DNA of 64,000 nt from Trachythela sp. YZ-2020 (GCA_016169945.1 JADLSH010000367.1:4896001-4960000), one strand, 5' to 3'. Positions 1-13,985 are shown, counted from the first letter of the stretch. Numbers and translations are program-made. The notes: generated by a model not told the origin, from the letters alone.

Positions 1-53
1 GACATGTATAAAGCAGTATATGTATAGTAAAATATTTTCTTCTATTCCAACAG

Positions 54-3000
54 GAATGTCGTTTTGTACAGATATCAATAAAACAATGTCGAAGCAGTGG
101 GATTGACACCAAGGTTCATGGTTTGACCATAATTGGAAAACGTAAATCTGACGAAGATCAAATTGCTTGCGGCTTTTCCTTCCTTGCTTTAGATGAGCAA
201 CCAGAACAGTTGACATGCGCACTGTCACCGAGGAAAACACAACGTTCTCGCAAGGAATCGAAAGATGGAAAAGTTCAAGTTTATGTCTGGGGGCTTAATG
301 ATAAAGATCAACTTGGTGGCCAGAAAGGCTCCAAGGTAGGGTAGGTTTTAAAATTGCCACATGCAACTGATGCAAGACATGGACTTTTACCTAAACATCC
401 GCTACCATACAGCCAGCCTACGACGTTATTATAGATTATGGAGTTTGAGCATGGAGTGGTATATCAACGTAGGGACGACGGTCAAACAAACTCGTTGAAA
501 TTAGGTTAAGACAGGGATAGAATAATTTTACCTAGCCTGTTTGGGAAACTATCTTAAAATCGACGCCACCATCTGTCGAATCATGAATTGAACAAACATA
601 CAGTATCCTGATTTCTTAATCATGTATAGTTACGACTTTTTTCGAATAGAATGCTTAATTCAAAAACGATAAAAAATACACGATAAAACCTCCTCAAATC
701 TCGACGTGGCATGATGTATGTGCCTTTAGGTACGAGCTTGCACTCCGGCAACAAAATATCTTTCTGTTATTTGTTGCGTTTTAGAATTATTACCACAATC
801 ATATAGATGCGAGCAGCGCCCTTACATGCGAGCGATTGAAACCAACAAATCGTCTGTTTTTTCTTTAGATAAAAACCCCAGCGTTATCAGAAACATTGAC
901 TGATTTAAACGTGGTTCAATTGAGCGGTGGTTCTAAAAGTTTGTTTGCAGTCACACGATCAGGAGAGATCTATGCCTGTGGTGAATCAACGAATGGTCGT
1001 CTGGGTCTTGGTACTATTACTGGTAATGTTCCTACACTAAAGCTGATAGAGAGTTTCTCTGGTATCCAAGTGAAAAAACTAGCTGTACATTCAGGTGGTC
1101 GACACTGTTTGGCTGTGACTATGTTAGGAAAACTGTATTCGTGGGGTGAAGGTGAAGATGGTAAACTTGGTCATGGAAATAGACAGTAAGTCATTTCATC
1201 ATTTCATTTTCTCTGGGGACACAAGTAAATATATATACATTTCGAGAAGATATTATATTTGTTTCACTTGTTACAAGTTCTTGAGAAATTTGTTACTAAC
1301 AGTGGCGGAAATTTACTTTTTTTCGGTGGGGGGGAGGTAAAACCTTCAAATTTCCGGGGGGAAACCATTTACACTCAAAATAGGCTGTTTTGTCCATTTT
1401 AGGTCAAAATTTCTGACAAATTGTCAATTTTCCGGGCAGTTGTCCCCACACCGCATGCATGTAGTTATTGCAACGTTATTGAAACCTTTTCAGACGTATT
1501 TGAAAAGATGGCGGAAAGGTTAACTATTACTCGAACTAGACGCGAACTTGTGTTGTATTGTTTTAGGGCAGGTTGTATGAAGCCCATATCCGGTGGACAT
1601 GCCTGAACTAAACAACACTCCCACATATCTTTTGAAATTTGAATGAGTAAACTTAAATCTTACACTGCATGATATATAATACATAGTCTTGTACATAGTT
1701 GTTCAATTCAGGTTAAAAAAATAGCTGTGTTGTTCAATGACTGTATAAACATGACCATTATTTTTTCATTGAATAAGCGATGCGGGCTTCTTACAACCGA
1801 CCCCAGAGCTAAGGGTAGATGCAAGCGACAGGATACCTTATGTGTATGATAATGAATTTATCATATTCCATTTTGCTTCACTTCTCAGAAATTATGATAC
1901 GCCCAAGCTTGTGGAGGCCTTCAATGGAGTATTTGTCCGTGACGTGTCAGCTGGCAGTTCACATAGTGCTGCTATTACTAGTGATGGTGAATTATATTCA
2001 TGGGGTTTAGGAGAATATGGTCGGTTAGGTCATGGTGATGCTTATACTGCCAATAAACCAAAGCTGGTAAGAACATTGTTGTTAATTTTGATAACTATAT
2101 AACCAAATATTGATAACCAGATAGACTACCCATGTCTGCATAGGAATGACCTGTTGATATTTCATAGTTTAATTCATATATTCTCGAACACGCGGGAAAT
2201 GGGAAGTAAAAACAAAAACGGGAGCTAGGAAAGAAGCGACCAATTTAACCGTCTATTATGTCCCATCTGATTTATTCAAACACTTTCCTCTTTTGAGTAT
2301 AGGAAAATCGATGATTAAATGTTTAGAATAATGAACTGTGCTATTCGCTGTAAACGGAATAACGAACGCACGGACGAAATACTGGCACACCAAAATTATA
2401 TCCACATGCATATAGAAAATTTACCATTACAAATGATGACAGTCTTTTCTAAATTGTTACGCTCGTTCCTAAGAGTGCCTTATCTTACCTAGAGTGCTTT
2501 GTCCACCATACCTGCATACATACATATATTTATGTAAAGTAATGTGTAAATCCTAGGTTCGAGCATTTCAAGGTCATCATGTAGTGAGTGTTGCATGTGG
2601 CAGTCGTGATGCACAAACCCTGGCGTTAACAGATGATGGTAATGTTTGGTCCTGGGGAGATGGAGACTTTGGTAAATTAGGACGTGGTGGGAGTGAAGGA
2701 TGTCAAGTTCCTCAACCTGTTGAAAGATTGAAAGATGAAGGAGTAGTCAAAGTCGAATGTGGTGCTCAGTTTTCACTGGCTTTAACGAGATCTGGTTTAG
2801 TCTATACTTGGTAGGTATTGTATATATTAGTTGTGTCGTGTTCTTTCCCATAAAAATCATAAAATTGACGTGGTTAAAAAACTGAAGAGGTTAGCATTTA
2901 ACATTTAAACTAAACTATGGAAGCTTTAAACGATGTAGGGAAACTGCTCTTTTTGAAATTGTCATAACGAAAATAGTGAAAATATGGGAATTCGGAGAAA

Positions 3001-6000
3001 ACCGCGTGTGATCCTGAATTTGTACATGATCGACTTGCATGCATCATAAGACATTCCTACAGTTGGGAAATACTTCATGTCAAGACAAAATCATGAAAAT
3101 TTGAAACAGATGAATTGTAAATTACAATTAATTTTTATAATAGTCGTGACAGTTATTACCCTTACAATGACGCCATCTTACTTACATATCAAACAAAGAC
3201 GGAAAACATATTTAAGATTGTACAATAACGTACATTGTAGTTTTAATTAAAAGATATTTTCAACTAGATAAACTTTGTTGCTGTTATCCATTAAACCAGT
3301 ATTAAGTATAGCTTTGATTAACACTTCAGGGGTAAAGGTGATTACTACAGACTTGGTCATGGTAATGATTCTCATGTTCGTCGTCCACAAGTAGTAGAAG
3401 TTTTCAGAGGAAAGAAGATCATTGATGTGGCTGTTGGTGCTTTACACTGTCTTGCGGTCACTGAACAAGGACAGGTAAGCACGTTTTTAGAATTATACGG
3501 AAACAGTTAAGAACTAGGGGGCATTCAGAGACTGCATGCCTCCGCCAGCGAAAGTCAAGTATTTATGCATAAACTATATACATGCATTAATTACGCATTC
3601 AGTTCTTGATTTTTTTTCAAATATCACTGAAGTGAGCACTCGCCACAAGACTTTAAGATACGTTTGTGACACATGATTTCAAAAAACGTTCAGTGACACC
3701 TCAGAATGTAGTTCACTCAAGGCAAGTTATAAAGGACAATATCTTTTAAGAGAAATAGGCCGGACAAATAGTGCAATAATAAAATTGTTTTTGTGTTTTT
3801 ATCGTTATAGGTTTATGCATGGGGTGATAATGACCACGGCCAACAAGGAAATGGATCGACTTCTGTTAACCGTCGACCTCATATTGTCATTGGTTTAGAA
3901 GAAGTGAAGATAACTAGGGTTGCCAGTGGTTCATCGCACAGTATTGCATGGTCTGATATCAACATCCATACTCCTATAAACCATGAACCAGCCCCCTACC
4001 CTGTCAACGAAGATCAACTGGGTTCACATTTTGTCACGAAGAGATGTTCTAGTGAACCTAAAGTAACAAGCGGAAAATCTCGCAAACAACGACCATCTCT
4101 TACTAAAATTGTTTTAGCATTGAGAAAGAAGCGCGAAAGACAACATGCCTTTGGACACATTTTATCTGCTCTTCAAATCCATTTTGCACGTGAAGCAGTT
4201 GTGAGTTCATTATCACGCAAAACTCTAACTCCTTCTTCAGAAATGAATACTGATAGTCCTGACTCACAGAATTCTGATACTCGGCTCAGTCCGTCAACTA
4301 AATCCATTGATTTATCTGTGATACCACAAGCCACGTTAAGTGAGGTTGTTCTTAGTAATGTTACATCTGATGTTAGTTTAGATGAACTTTCCAAGCAGTT
4401 AGGAACTAAAGATGCTGAGTTATTGGTTGATGTTCTTAAATTAGCGGTTGCACATAGAACGAGTGAAGAGGGAAAACAGTCAGTTTCAACTGTATTGAAA
4501 GAACTTGCTGAAGAAATTCCTCAAGTAAGTAGCATACATTTTGTGTGTGGAAATTTTGCATTATTCCCCCGAAGATGCGCTCTTTCCTAACATACCGTAT
4601 AAATTACAACACAATCAAGTAATCCCACAACCATGCACATGACTCGCATGAAATATAACCGTAATGATCGCGTATGACCGTAATAGGGCAATAGCGCCAT
4701 GATTTTGGAGAGAATTCCTATTTTTTCTTAATATATACGATACCTATTTAGTATGACTAATGGATTTTACTTGATGAATGGATTTTACTTCTTCTCTTAA
4801 CGAGCATTGGACAAAGCAGCTACCGTATACTCGTAGTAATTGTAGGAATGTTTGAAACTTACCAAAGAACGTAGTCAAATTTCTATGATTGGAAATACGA
4901 ATGAGTAACATGTTTCCCGGAGTGTTTACCCCTCTTCACTGTTGTTTATTTTTCAGTAGATTTAAGATTTTTCTGTGCACATAACTTTAATACAGTAATT
5001 TTATACCGGCATTATGATGGGACGTGGAGGAGGTACAATTATGTTGTTAGTCAAGAAATCCTGCGACATTCGATGCTTATTACTACTCCATGATAAATAT
5101 GGCAAAAGTACAACCTCGTGGCATTTCGATGTTTCGTGGCTCAGAACCCGCACGTGTTTTCCCGTCCTTCGACTACTGACAATAAGCCCTGCTCGATAAT
5201 ATTAGGTTTGGTCGTTATATTGTTAATCTCTTTGCTTTACCACTTATTCGACATATAGGTGGCTGAAATGTTAGTGAACCTGTGTAAGACTGAGCTAGAG
5301 AATGTTGTGTCAAGTCAAGAAGATGTTCCTTTATCCCAGCTACCTGCGGTCATTGAGAGCTCTCATCCATACACTCATGAAGACAGCAGAATATGTGATT
5401 ACATCAAAGTACCCGGTGCATCTTGTCTCAGAGTCGAGTTTGATCGACAGTGTTCAACAGAACGATGGAAAGATGTCTTAACTTTGCATGATTGTAATGG
5501 CAGAGAGATTGCAAATCTTAGTGGGCGGGAGAAAAGTGACTGGTCCAATGAAATTCAGATCAATGGTAACGAAATGCGGTATAAATTCACTGTTGCAAGT
5601 ACAGGATCAATGAAAGGTTGGGGCTGGAAAATGACTGTCTATCCAATTGCATCCTCTGTTATTCCATATGATGTTCTCTCTGATAGCACGGTTTTATCCC
5701 GTCCTTCAATTGATCTCGCTGTCTGTCTCCTTGGTAAGTACTGTAATATTTGCTCTGAATCTGGTATACGTTTTAAGGCTTTGGATTTTCAGAAAAGAAT
5801 CTTTAGGAAAGGCGCTATGCCGTGTTTTCTTTGTCATGCCATTATGCATTCTGGCAGTGTTGCTCGGTAACCGTTATAACGGAACCGGCTATTTTTAAAA
5901 TAGTAATGATTATATTATTTAGTTGGTAATTTTACTCAAATTTGTCATTGGGCATTTGATTAAATTTCTTTTCTTCTCCTAGATTTTGACTTGGAAGCAC

Positions 6001-9000
6001 TTGTGAGCAGTGAACTGGTAGTGAGTCTTGCATCATCCTTAGCTGCGTGCATACAGCTCAATAGTTTATCCGCTGAACATCGTACATGGGCGTTGTTGCG
6101 TTTACGTCAGCTACTACTTTCTGCGCATGGTCCATGTATTAACATCGCTGACCTTCTAGGATCGCGGTTACAGCCATCAGATGAGTCATGCAAAGTGAAG
6201 CCATGCGCTGATCCTGTCATGGATGCCGTAAGTTTAATTTATTGATGACGAAATCATTGAATATAAGCTGTTGTAGTTATGGTCAGAACTACCCCGAAAA
6301 ATATTAAAAACACTTAGAACGAAAGTTGAACGAATGCCCTTCGTAAGGAAGTTGGTCGAAGTCCTTTCAGACGCAAACAACGGCAGCTTATTGCAGAAGT
6401 GTTTCTTCTCATTACAATATCTATTTGTTTTACTTACTTGGTCGTATCTTGCTTTGTATGTCTGTTTTGTTGTGATCAAATTGGGTAAATTAGGGAAATC
6501 TTGGCCTGATACGCATTGGGTGACTCCAGCGCTCTCCCGTCATGACGCAGTAATGCAAGCCGTGTGCCTGGGTAAAAGAATACTTATGGATGTTGTATTC
6601 GTTCTATATTTGTTTTCTGTTCATTCATATTTAGATAATTTCACCCTCACCTCTTGGTATGTTAATAAAAGGACTTCCCAACATGTTACGTCGTCAGTAT
6701 GAACATGATGAATCTTCGGTGCGAAGTGGCAAACATTTGTTCTTCAGTCCATTTTTTCAGGTATCAAGTTTAGAAGCAACAATTCCAACTAACATTAACT
6801 TGAACTTACCTAATTAACCAATTTAAGTAAGTTTAAGAAGTTTTGAATTGCTTTCGGGTTTATAATGCAACGCTACGCCCTATCTGCATAAAATCTTTCA
6901 CATTCAATCAAGGTTCCTCGTCATTCGTCGAACTTTTGACCACATTGTAACCAAAGTGATTTATATAATAAGGTATAAGGTTTAAAAGTTGCACATGCAT
7001 GTTTACGTATAAGTTCAGGACTTTTTGTAGAGTTCGTTTATGATTTAGGTATTAAAAACCTCAACACTGAAGTTTTTGGAAAATTGTTTCCCAAAGTTAT
7101 TGTGAAGTAATTTCAGGAAATTTTTATTGATGTTGCACTACAAAATAATTGATATAATAGGATATAAAAAAGTTGGTTATAACGTGTTTTGTGTCTACGT
7201 GTAGGTTCTGGTGGCGTTTGGGTGTGATTTAGCTGTTGACAAACTGTCTCCGCCAATTGAGGGTCAACAAGAATGGGCATGGTTTACACGCTACTGCACG
7301 ACACGTAGGACAGCGGCTGCTATTGAAAATCGCTCGAAACTTCCCCAGGATATGTTGGATGAGACTGTTGTGAAAATTCAAGAGATAAAAAGTATTGAGG
7401 AAATAAATCATGATTATGAAGATCATCAGTTGTTTAAACAGGAACAAGATGAACAGCTTATTAACTGGTTCAGTCGGTAAGTTAAGAAAACAATTATGAA
7501 GAAAGTATGCGATCAGACGAAACCTCTACTTTTTCGACTCTTCTTATTGAGCATGCTTGATAGGGGTATGGCTGCAGAAATCATCTTTATATGTGCATAC
7601 CCGTGTTTTAAGCCTGATTTCCATTTGGTCGTAACTGTCGTGAACAAGTCATGTTCGATGATGTGAAATAGTCTGCATCTATCTCGTCTTTTGTGTGTTG
7701 TATGCAAATCAGTCTTTACTGACTGTAGAGATATATCGACACTCTATTACATCGGTCACCTTGATATGTTCACGACAGTTACGACTAAATGGAAACCAGG
7801 CTTTAATGATAACCGTGTCGTAACCGTATAGGTACAAAACAATATTGTACAATATGCTTTATCATTTAGTCGTCCTTGTGATTGGACAATGGCTTGGACT
7901 GGTACGAACTTGATCTATGGTTGGGGTCACAATCATCGCGGTCAGTTAGGAGGTGTAGAAGGTCCTAAAGTGAAAATACCACAGCAATGTGATACTCTGT
8001 CACCACTCAAACCTGTGCAGATTTGTGGTGGAGAACAGTCATTGTTCATTGTAACAGCTGATGGCAAGGTAGATATATGTAACATTGTGGCGTCTTATTG
8101 TTTTGATAGTTGTTATTTCATGTGCTAGTTATTATGATCTTTGTGATGCAAAACAAAACTTTGGAAAACCTCCATAACATAACATGAATAATGGTGGAAA
8201 GGAATAAAGAATAATGAATGCCAAAAAAATGAATGAATTATTCAAAGTTAAATACGACGAGTAATGAATAATTTGGAACTATTTAAAGAATAATGAATAA
8301 TCGAATCATAATTGATCTCGATTATTCGCTTATAATGGCTATATGATGTTATTTCTAATGTTGATAAAATATACTAGTGTGAAGCTATAACATATTGAAA
8401 TGTGAAATCTGTGTAAATAATTCAAAATGACCCAAATATTCCCGTTTTAATCACCCAGGTGTACGCTACTGGTTATGGTCATGGTGGAAGATTGGGACTT
8501 GGTGGATCTGAAACCGTCATGAGCCCGAGATTACTTGAAACACTGCAACATTACGTCATCAAGAAAGTAGCCGTACATTGTGGAGGAAAACATTCTTTAG
8601 CGTTAACTTCAGATGGTGATATTTTTTCGTGGGGAGAGTGTGATGATGGTAGACTAGGACATGGCAATAGGCTGTAAGTTTACAACGGTTTTGATTTTAA
8701 TTTATAGCTCATACGTAGTAACAAGCTTTTTCTACCCACTGATAGCAAAATAGGTTTTTATACAGCTCTTACATAAGATAGAAAACATGAGTTATGCATA
8801 TGACACTCCCCTAGAATACTGGTTTGTAAATGCCTGTTCATATTAGCCTGGTAAATTCACCTTAGTCAGATATGCACGCCAGCCCTCCTAGGTGAGATCC
8901 CACCTCGCAATCGGCGGGATAAATGTTTCAGAAACTATTACAGTCGTAACATCGTGCACTTACACTTTCGTCAGTCTCAACAAGAAAATATTTTGATGGC

Positions 9001-12000
9001 GCCATATTCTAATGTTATTATGAAATTTTGTCCCAGCAAGGGGTCATAAACAATCATTTGAACGCAGAAACAACTCCTCCTACTCAGGTGGGTAGCCCGG
9101 TATACTGGGTGATATGATGAACAGGACCTAAGGCGTGTACAAAATACACATATTTTACCCCCAAAATTGAACCCTTATTGCAGATACCGTGATAATGAAT
9201 AAGTTGGATAAACGCCAAAATTCAGGATGTCTAATATGTTTATTTACTTTCTTTTAAGATCGTGTGATCGTCCTCGTATCATTGACGCACTATGTGGTAA
9301 ATCTGTGGTTGATATCACTTGTGGTGGATCTCACAGTGCTGCAATTACATCATCTGGTGAATTATATACCTGGGGTAAAGGTCGTTATGGTAGACTAGGT
9401 CATCGTGATAGTGAAGATCAACTGGTACCAAAGAAAGTCGAAGCATTTGATGGTCATCGTGTCATTGATGTTGCGTGTGGTAGTGGTGATGCACAGACCC
9501 TTGCCTTGACTGATGATGATTGTGTATGGTCGTGGGGAGATGGTGACTATGGGAAACTGGGTCGAGGAGGCAGTGATGGTTGTAAGGTTCCTGTGAAAAT
9601 TGATACTTTAACATCAGCTGGGATAGTGTCTGTAGCATGTGGTTCACAGTTCTCAGTTGCCTTATCCAAGAATGGTGAGCTGTATACTTGGTAAGTACGA
9701 GTGCCATTTTACAACTAAAACTGCAAAATCATCTTAGTCCAATAGAATTATTTCGTCAATGATAGATTCACAGAGAACAAATTTACAAAACAATGGCCAA
9801 AGAGCCTTATATGGCTTGTTTTAGAATCCTGCGCCCACGAGCGTCTCTGATGCAGGCTAGTATAAAGGCTCTTTCCACTCGTCGCAAAAACCAACTCGCA
9901 AGCTCGCTGCGAGTACTTTCATCCAATCACAATGCTCGACAGTTTATTTTAATTACATGCAAGAACTCGCAGCGAGTTTGCGAGTTGGTTTTGCGATGAG
10001 TGGAAAAGAGCCTTAAAGCTTGATTGGAAACGTTTTTACTCGCAGTTTGTCTTGATATCCACAAAACCAAAGTGTTTGATGAAATGTGTGATGATTGGTT
10101 CGTGATACTTCTCGTAATTGGCCATATGTAATTCGTTTGTCGATCGGTAACCAATGTATGGATTATTTATACTGTTAACATACAGCCACTTCTAATGCAG
10201 CATGAAGTTAAGATTATATAAAAAAAGAGCACGACGTGTGTAAGACAACGCACTTATAGGGACTTACTTATGTATTGTTAAAGTCATTCTGATTCAAGCA
10301 CTCTTTTTACTATTTTTCATATGTTGACAGGGGGAAAGGTGACTATTATCGCCTTGGTCATGGTACAGATGAACACGTTCGAATACCAAAGAAAGTTTCA
10401 GCGTTACAAGATAAGAAGATCATTTGTGTAGCAACTGGATCATTACATTGTGTAGCATGTACTGATTCTGGTGAAGTTTTTACTTGGGGAGATAATGATG
10501 AAGGGCAGCTAGGTGATGCAAGTACGAATGCTGTACAAAGACCACGTTTAGTTACTGCTTTACAGGTAAGTTCCTTATCAGGTGATCCGATACCATGTAG
10601 ACATTCCATCTTCCTTCTGTAAATCCTTGATCAAACGTAGATAAGAGTTTATTATCGCCTTCACACTGTCAACAAGTCCTCGTCTTGAACTATAAAATTT
10701 TGACCAGAGTCGTCAAAGGTGTTCATTGCATGGTCAGATCTCGTCAACTCTTGTGTTCTCTTGATGCGTACTTTAAATTAATTATTAATTGTTATTCTAA
10801 TTTCTCGACTTGTGGTTGTATTATTAGGGTAAAAAGATCAACCGTGTTGCTTGTGGTTCTGCTCACTCATTGGCTTGGTCAACATCGAAAGCTGTAAGTT
10901 CTGGAAAACTTCCAGACGTCATACCCATGGAATACAGTCACCTTCATAACATACCTCCAGCAACGTTACGTAACCGTCTCATTATGTTACATCATTTCTC
11001 AGAAATGTTTTGTAACACATTCCCAATGTTTGATCTTATGCCAGCGCAATCTGGTGGTAAAGCAAACATGTTGCAAATCAACCTTGATACACTAAGAGCA
11101 GTGTTAGTCTCTTCTATTAAGGTATGTTATAGTTTACATAGAAATGTGCCTCGAATTTAATTTGCTTAATCCCAAACAGTGGTGCAAATCACAGTGCAAT
11201 TTTCTGTAATCACAATGCAATTTTTTGTAATCACGTTGCAAAAATCTGTAATCACTATGAACCAATCAAATTTGAGCTAGGAAAATTTAGGTGGAAAATT
11301 TAGTTTGCATGAAATATTTAAGAAATTTACATGGTTCTGTTCACTTCCAAATCTTTGGCAATGCATACAAATGATATATAAAAGGAGCGAAAACGTTTAT
11401 ATCAGTGGACAGTTCTCGAACATTTTTATGTATATTATTAATAAATTCGGACTCGTGCTATTCTGAGGTCTTTGAAAAACTCACTCGTGCATGTTATATC
11501 CAAATTGCACTCGAAACCATACTATTGCCTATACTAATCTTATAGTTTATCACTATTGTGAATGCAAACTTGCCATGATTCTAAAACAAGGCGGCAATAA
11601 AATGTGCATTCGCTATTTATTCTTTGCGTGTTATAAGCTTCTTGATTACATTCATCCTGACGTTTATTGCACTGTTCATCAAACCCTCGATGGTGAAGTT
11701 ATGCACTTCAGTGACTATGCTTAGCCGCTGACGTATATGTTGTGTTACATTTATTCGATATTGCATTATTTAGGATTCTACATTCCGTAAGATCATTCAA
11801 GGCACAATGGTTCGCGATCGTCAACATGGTCCTGTGATTCAACTGAACCGCATGCAAGTGAAGAAAAGTCGACATAAAGGTGGTCTGGCTGGTCCTGATG
11901 GCACCAAGTCTGTATTTGGTCAAGTATTCTCAAATATCTCGAGCTTCTCCAAAGAAAGTTACCTACTTGCTCACCGTATTTGGAAAGTGAAATTTATTGG

Positions 12001-13460
12001 TGAGAGTGTAGATGATTGTGGTGGTGGTTACTCGGAGTCCATTGCAGAGATATGTGATGAACTACAGAATGGTTCACTACCCCTCCTAGTTGTTACACCA
12101 AATGGCCGTGAAGAATCTGGAGCCAATAGAGACTGCTTTATAATCAACCCAGATGTAGACTCCCCTGTTCACCTTAGCATGTTTCGTTTCTTGGGAATTT
12201 TACTTGGAATCGCAATTCGAACTGGTAGTCCATTAAGTCTGAACGTAGCTGAACCTTGCTGGAAGCAGTTCGCTGGCATAGCGCTCAGTGGAATAGATCT
12301 TGCAGAAATGGATAAAGATTATATTCCAGGACTACTGTGTATTCGTGATATGGACGAGAAAGGTTTTGAAGCAATGAATATGGCGTTCAGTACACCAAGT
12401 GCAAGCGGACGTGAAGTTCAACTAGACTCTAAAATATCTAGCATAAATTTCGAGAATAAAGAAGAATATGTGAGACGTGCTTTGAACTACAGGCTGGGTG
12501 AATTTGATCGTCAGGTTGCAGCTATACGTGAAGGCATGGCTGAAATTATACCTGTTCCATTGTTATCATTATTCACTGGTGTGGAGATTGAAACAATGGT
12601 TTGTGGCAGTCCAGATATACCACTTGATCTATTGAAGTCAGTGACTACATACAAAGGTATTGATCCAAGTGCTGCTCTCATAAAATGGTTCTGGCAAACA
12701 CTTGAACAGTTCTCAAACACCGAGAGATCTTTGTTTCTTCGTTTTGTCTGGGGTCGTACTCGCTTACCTCGTACTATTGCTGATTTCCGTGGCAGAGATT
12801 TTGTTATTCAGGTATATTCACATTATATTTTATGTCTGGTCTCTGGAAAGCGTTAAATAAGAATTGATGGTACCGAAAAGGATTGCGATGTGTGTATTTT
12901 AAATAACCAGAAACATTTGTACACACATAACATTGAATCAAAAAGAGCTCTACGATATATAAAAGGTTTCAGGATTATTGATTATCTAGATTAGTTTAGC
13001 AGATTGATCCATGTAAAGCTATTATAAAACCGCAAAGCATTGAGGTTAAATGTACCGCTGCCATCGTAATTGGTATCATCAATTGATATTGTGGATTATT
13101 GTATCTAACATATACATAAAAAACTGAAATATTTTGTTTTTAAGGTAAGAACGTAGTACAGATGCAAATAGAGCATTATTATCCCATTTCTCGTCCCTGT
13201 TGCAATCCTATGATTTTGTAATTAAATGTATTTTGACGCAATTCTTAATATATTTCCAGGTGCTGGACAAGTATAACCCGCCAGATGAGTTCCTGCCTGA
13301 AAGTTACACCTGTTTCTTTCTTCTGAAGTTGCCTCGTTACTCGCATCCCAGAGTACTTAGCGAGAAATTAAAATATGCGATATATTTCTGCAAGTCAATT
13401 GATTCTGACGAGTATGCAAGAATTGACATGGCAGCGGAAACTGACATAGACAGTGACTGA
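54..13460 (+). CDS. HERC2: HERC2 orthologue, giant HECT-type E3 ubiquitin ligase, 3' part of gene
   Basis: HERC2 transfers ubiquitin through a HECT-domain thioester and acts in DNA-damage signalling, at centrosomes and in protein turnover (family knowledge). Seventeen exons join in frame: 54-335, 869-1185, 1889-2066, 2557-2810, 3330-3474, 3811-4524, 5259-5733, 5983-6227, 6635-6760, 7205-7476, 7870-8068, 8459-8673, 9259-9690, 10331-10565, 10828-11121, 11774-12811 and 13260-13460. They give 5,622 nt, i.e. 1,873 codons plus TGA. Every junction has AG acceptor and GT donor, and all phases agree. Order of domains: RCC1 propeller, linker with a beta-sandwich-like block, second RCC1 propeller, HECT. 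This matches the C-terminal part of human HERC2 (about 4,800 residues) almost throughout, so the missing 5' exons lie left of the window. The protein ends soon after the HECT domain in a short acidic tail (DIDSD), shorter than the human tail. Gene identity is very secure; individual boundaries could shift by a few bases. Confidence 0.97.
271..3954 (+). other. HERC2: HERC2 second RCC1-like propeller (RLD2), exons 1-6
   Basis: The RCC1 blades run from the [13 protein letters not shown] block in exon 1 through the GSSHSIAW block in exon 6. Each blade has the usual RCC1 pattern: an aromatic-x-W-G-x-(N/G)-x-x-G-(Q/R)-L-G turn and a CG-x-(R/S/A)-x-(S/F/D)-x-A-L-T strand. Examples are [42 protein letters not shown] and [14 protein letters not shown]. 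Two of the introns fall inside or next to the Trp codon of the YTWG turn (2811-3329) or at V-YAWG (3475-3810). The same intron positions recur in the third propeller, which suggests the propellers were duplicated together with their introns. Confidence 0.93.
1300..1640. repeat. Repeat-like stretch in HERC2 intron 2
   Basis: The intron between exons 2 and 3 contains CAGTGGCGGAAATTT at 1300, which looks like a hAT-type left end, followed by a G-rich run. I could not find a matching right end or target duplication nearby, so this may be a truncated copy. The other HERC2 introns (336-868, 2067-2556, 2811-3329, 4525-5258, 6761-7204, 8069-8458, 8674-9258, 11122-11773, 12812-13259) show no feature I can support. 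Confidence 0.3.
5259..5733 (+). other. HERC2: HERC2 inter-propeller beta-sandwich-like block, exon 7
   Basis: This single exon carries the conserved HERC2 segment between the propellers. Recognisable blocks are [29 protein letters not shown] and the W-rich end [16 protein letters not shown] recognise the same order in vertebrate HERC2 and related blocks in other large E3-type proteins; the fold (beta-sandwich) is inferred, not shown. Exons 8-10 (5983-6227, 6635-6760, 7205-7476) continue the linker, with the conserved [15 protein letters not shown] and [13 protein letters not shown] blocks, before the next propeller starts. Confidence 0.85.
7890..10893 (+). other. HERC2: HERC2 third RCC1-like propeller (RLD3), exons 11-15
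   Basis: The blades run from [13 protein letters not shown] (exon 11) through [55 protein letters not shown] and [13 protein letters not shown] to [12 protein letters not shown] (exon 15). As in RLD2, introns split the Trp codon at [14 protein letters not shown] (9691-10330) and precede the last blade. The sequence stays very close to human HERC2 RLD3, including the [14 protein letters not shown] and GGSDGCKVP blocks. Confidence 0.93.
9866..10013. mobile_element. Harbinger-like MITE in HERC2 intron 13, TAA duplication
   Basis: A 148-bp foldback element. The two ends are inverted copies of each other over about 50 bp with about four mismatches, starting AGGCTCTTT. It is flanked by TAA at 9863-9865 and 10014-10016. 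Three-base TWA duplications are typical of the PIF/Harbinger superfamily. No coding capacity. Confidence 0.75.
11958..13460 (+). other. HERC2: HERC2 HECT catalytic domain, exons 16-17
   Basis: Exon 16 (11774-12811, 346 codons) encodes the N-lobe from the [26 protein letters not shown] region on, with [20 protein letters not shown] and [18 protein letters not shown]. Exon 17 encodes most of the C-lobe. The active-site cysteine that forms the ubiquitin thioester lies in [14 protein letters not shown] and is encoded at 13311-13313. The domain is intact with no stop or frameshift, so the ligase should be catalytically competent. Confidence 0.95.
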
Positions 13461-13744
13461 AGTTAGGTGATGATGCTATCGCTAACTCCTTGCTATAAGA
13501 AGTTTGGCACGTGTACTGTGTGTTGTCATCCTAACAGCTTAAGGTCCTTCTATGCTCTAATGAATTGTATAGTCATTTGTATACATTGGTGTGAAAATTT
13601 GATTGAATTCAAAAATATAATATTTATTGGCATTATTTATTAGCAGTCCAATGATATGTAGTGTATCATGAGAGGCGATACCAAAGACTTGTGCTCTTTT
13701 GCGCGGATTAAACTTGCTTGAATTTGAACACGTTTGTTTTTTTA

Positions 13745-13985
13745 AAAATGAACGTTACATTACATTTACATTACATTAAACGTAGTGTACATGCATTGCA
13801 TTATACATATTTTGTATCTTATTACCTCATTACATTGCAATACAATACATAACATTGAATCACATTGCATTACATCACATTGCATTGCATTTCAATACAT
13901 AACACTAGTTTGCATTGCATTATATGACATTACATTACAGTGCGTTGCATTGTACATTTCATTGCATTTTCAATCAAATACATAT
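13745..13985. repeat. Degenerate CATTACATTG simple repeat
   Basis: About 240 bp made of imperfect repeats of CATTACATT/CATTGCATT type, starting about 285 bp after the HERC2 stop codon. No AATAAA was seen right after the HERC2 stop; an AATATA variant near 13613 is the only candidate cleavage signal I noticed. Confidence 0.8.
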
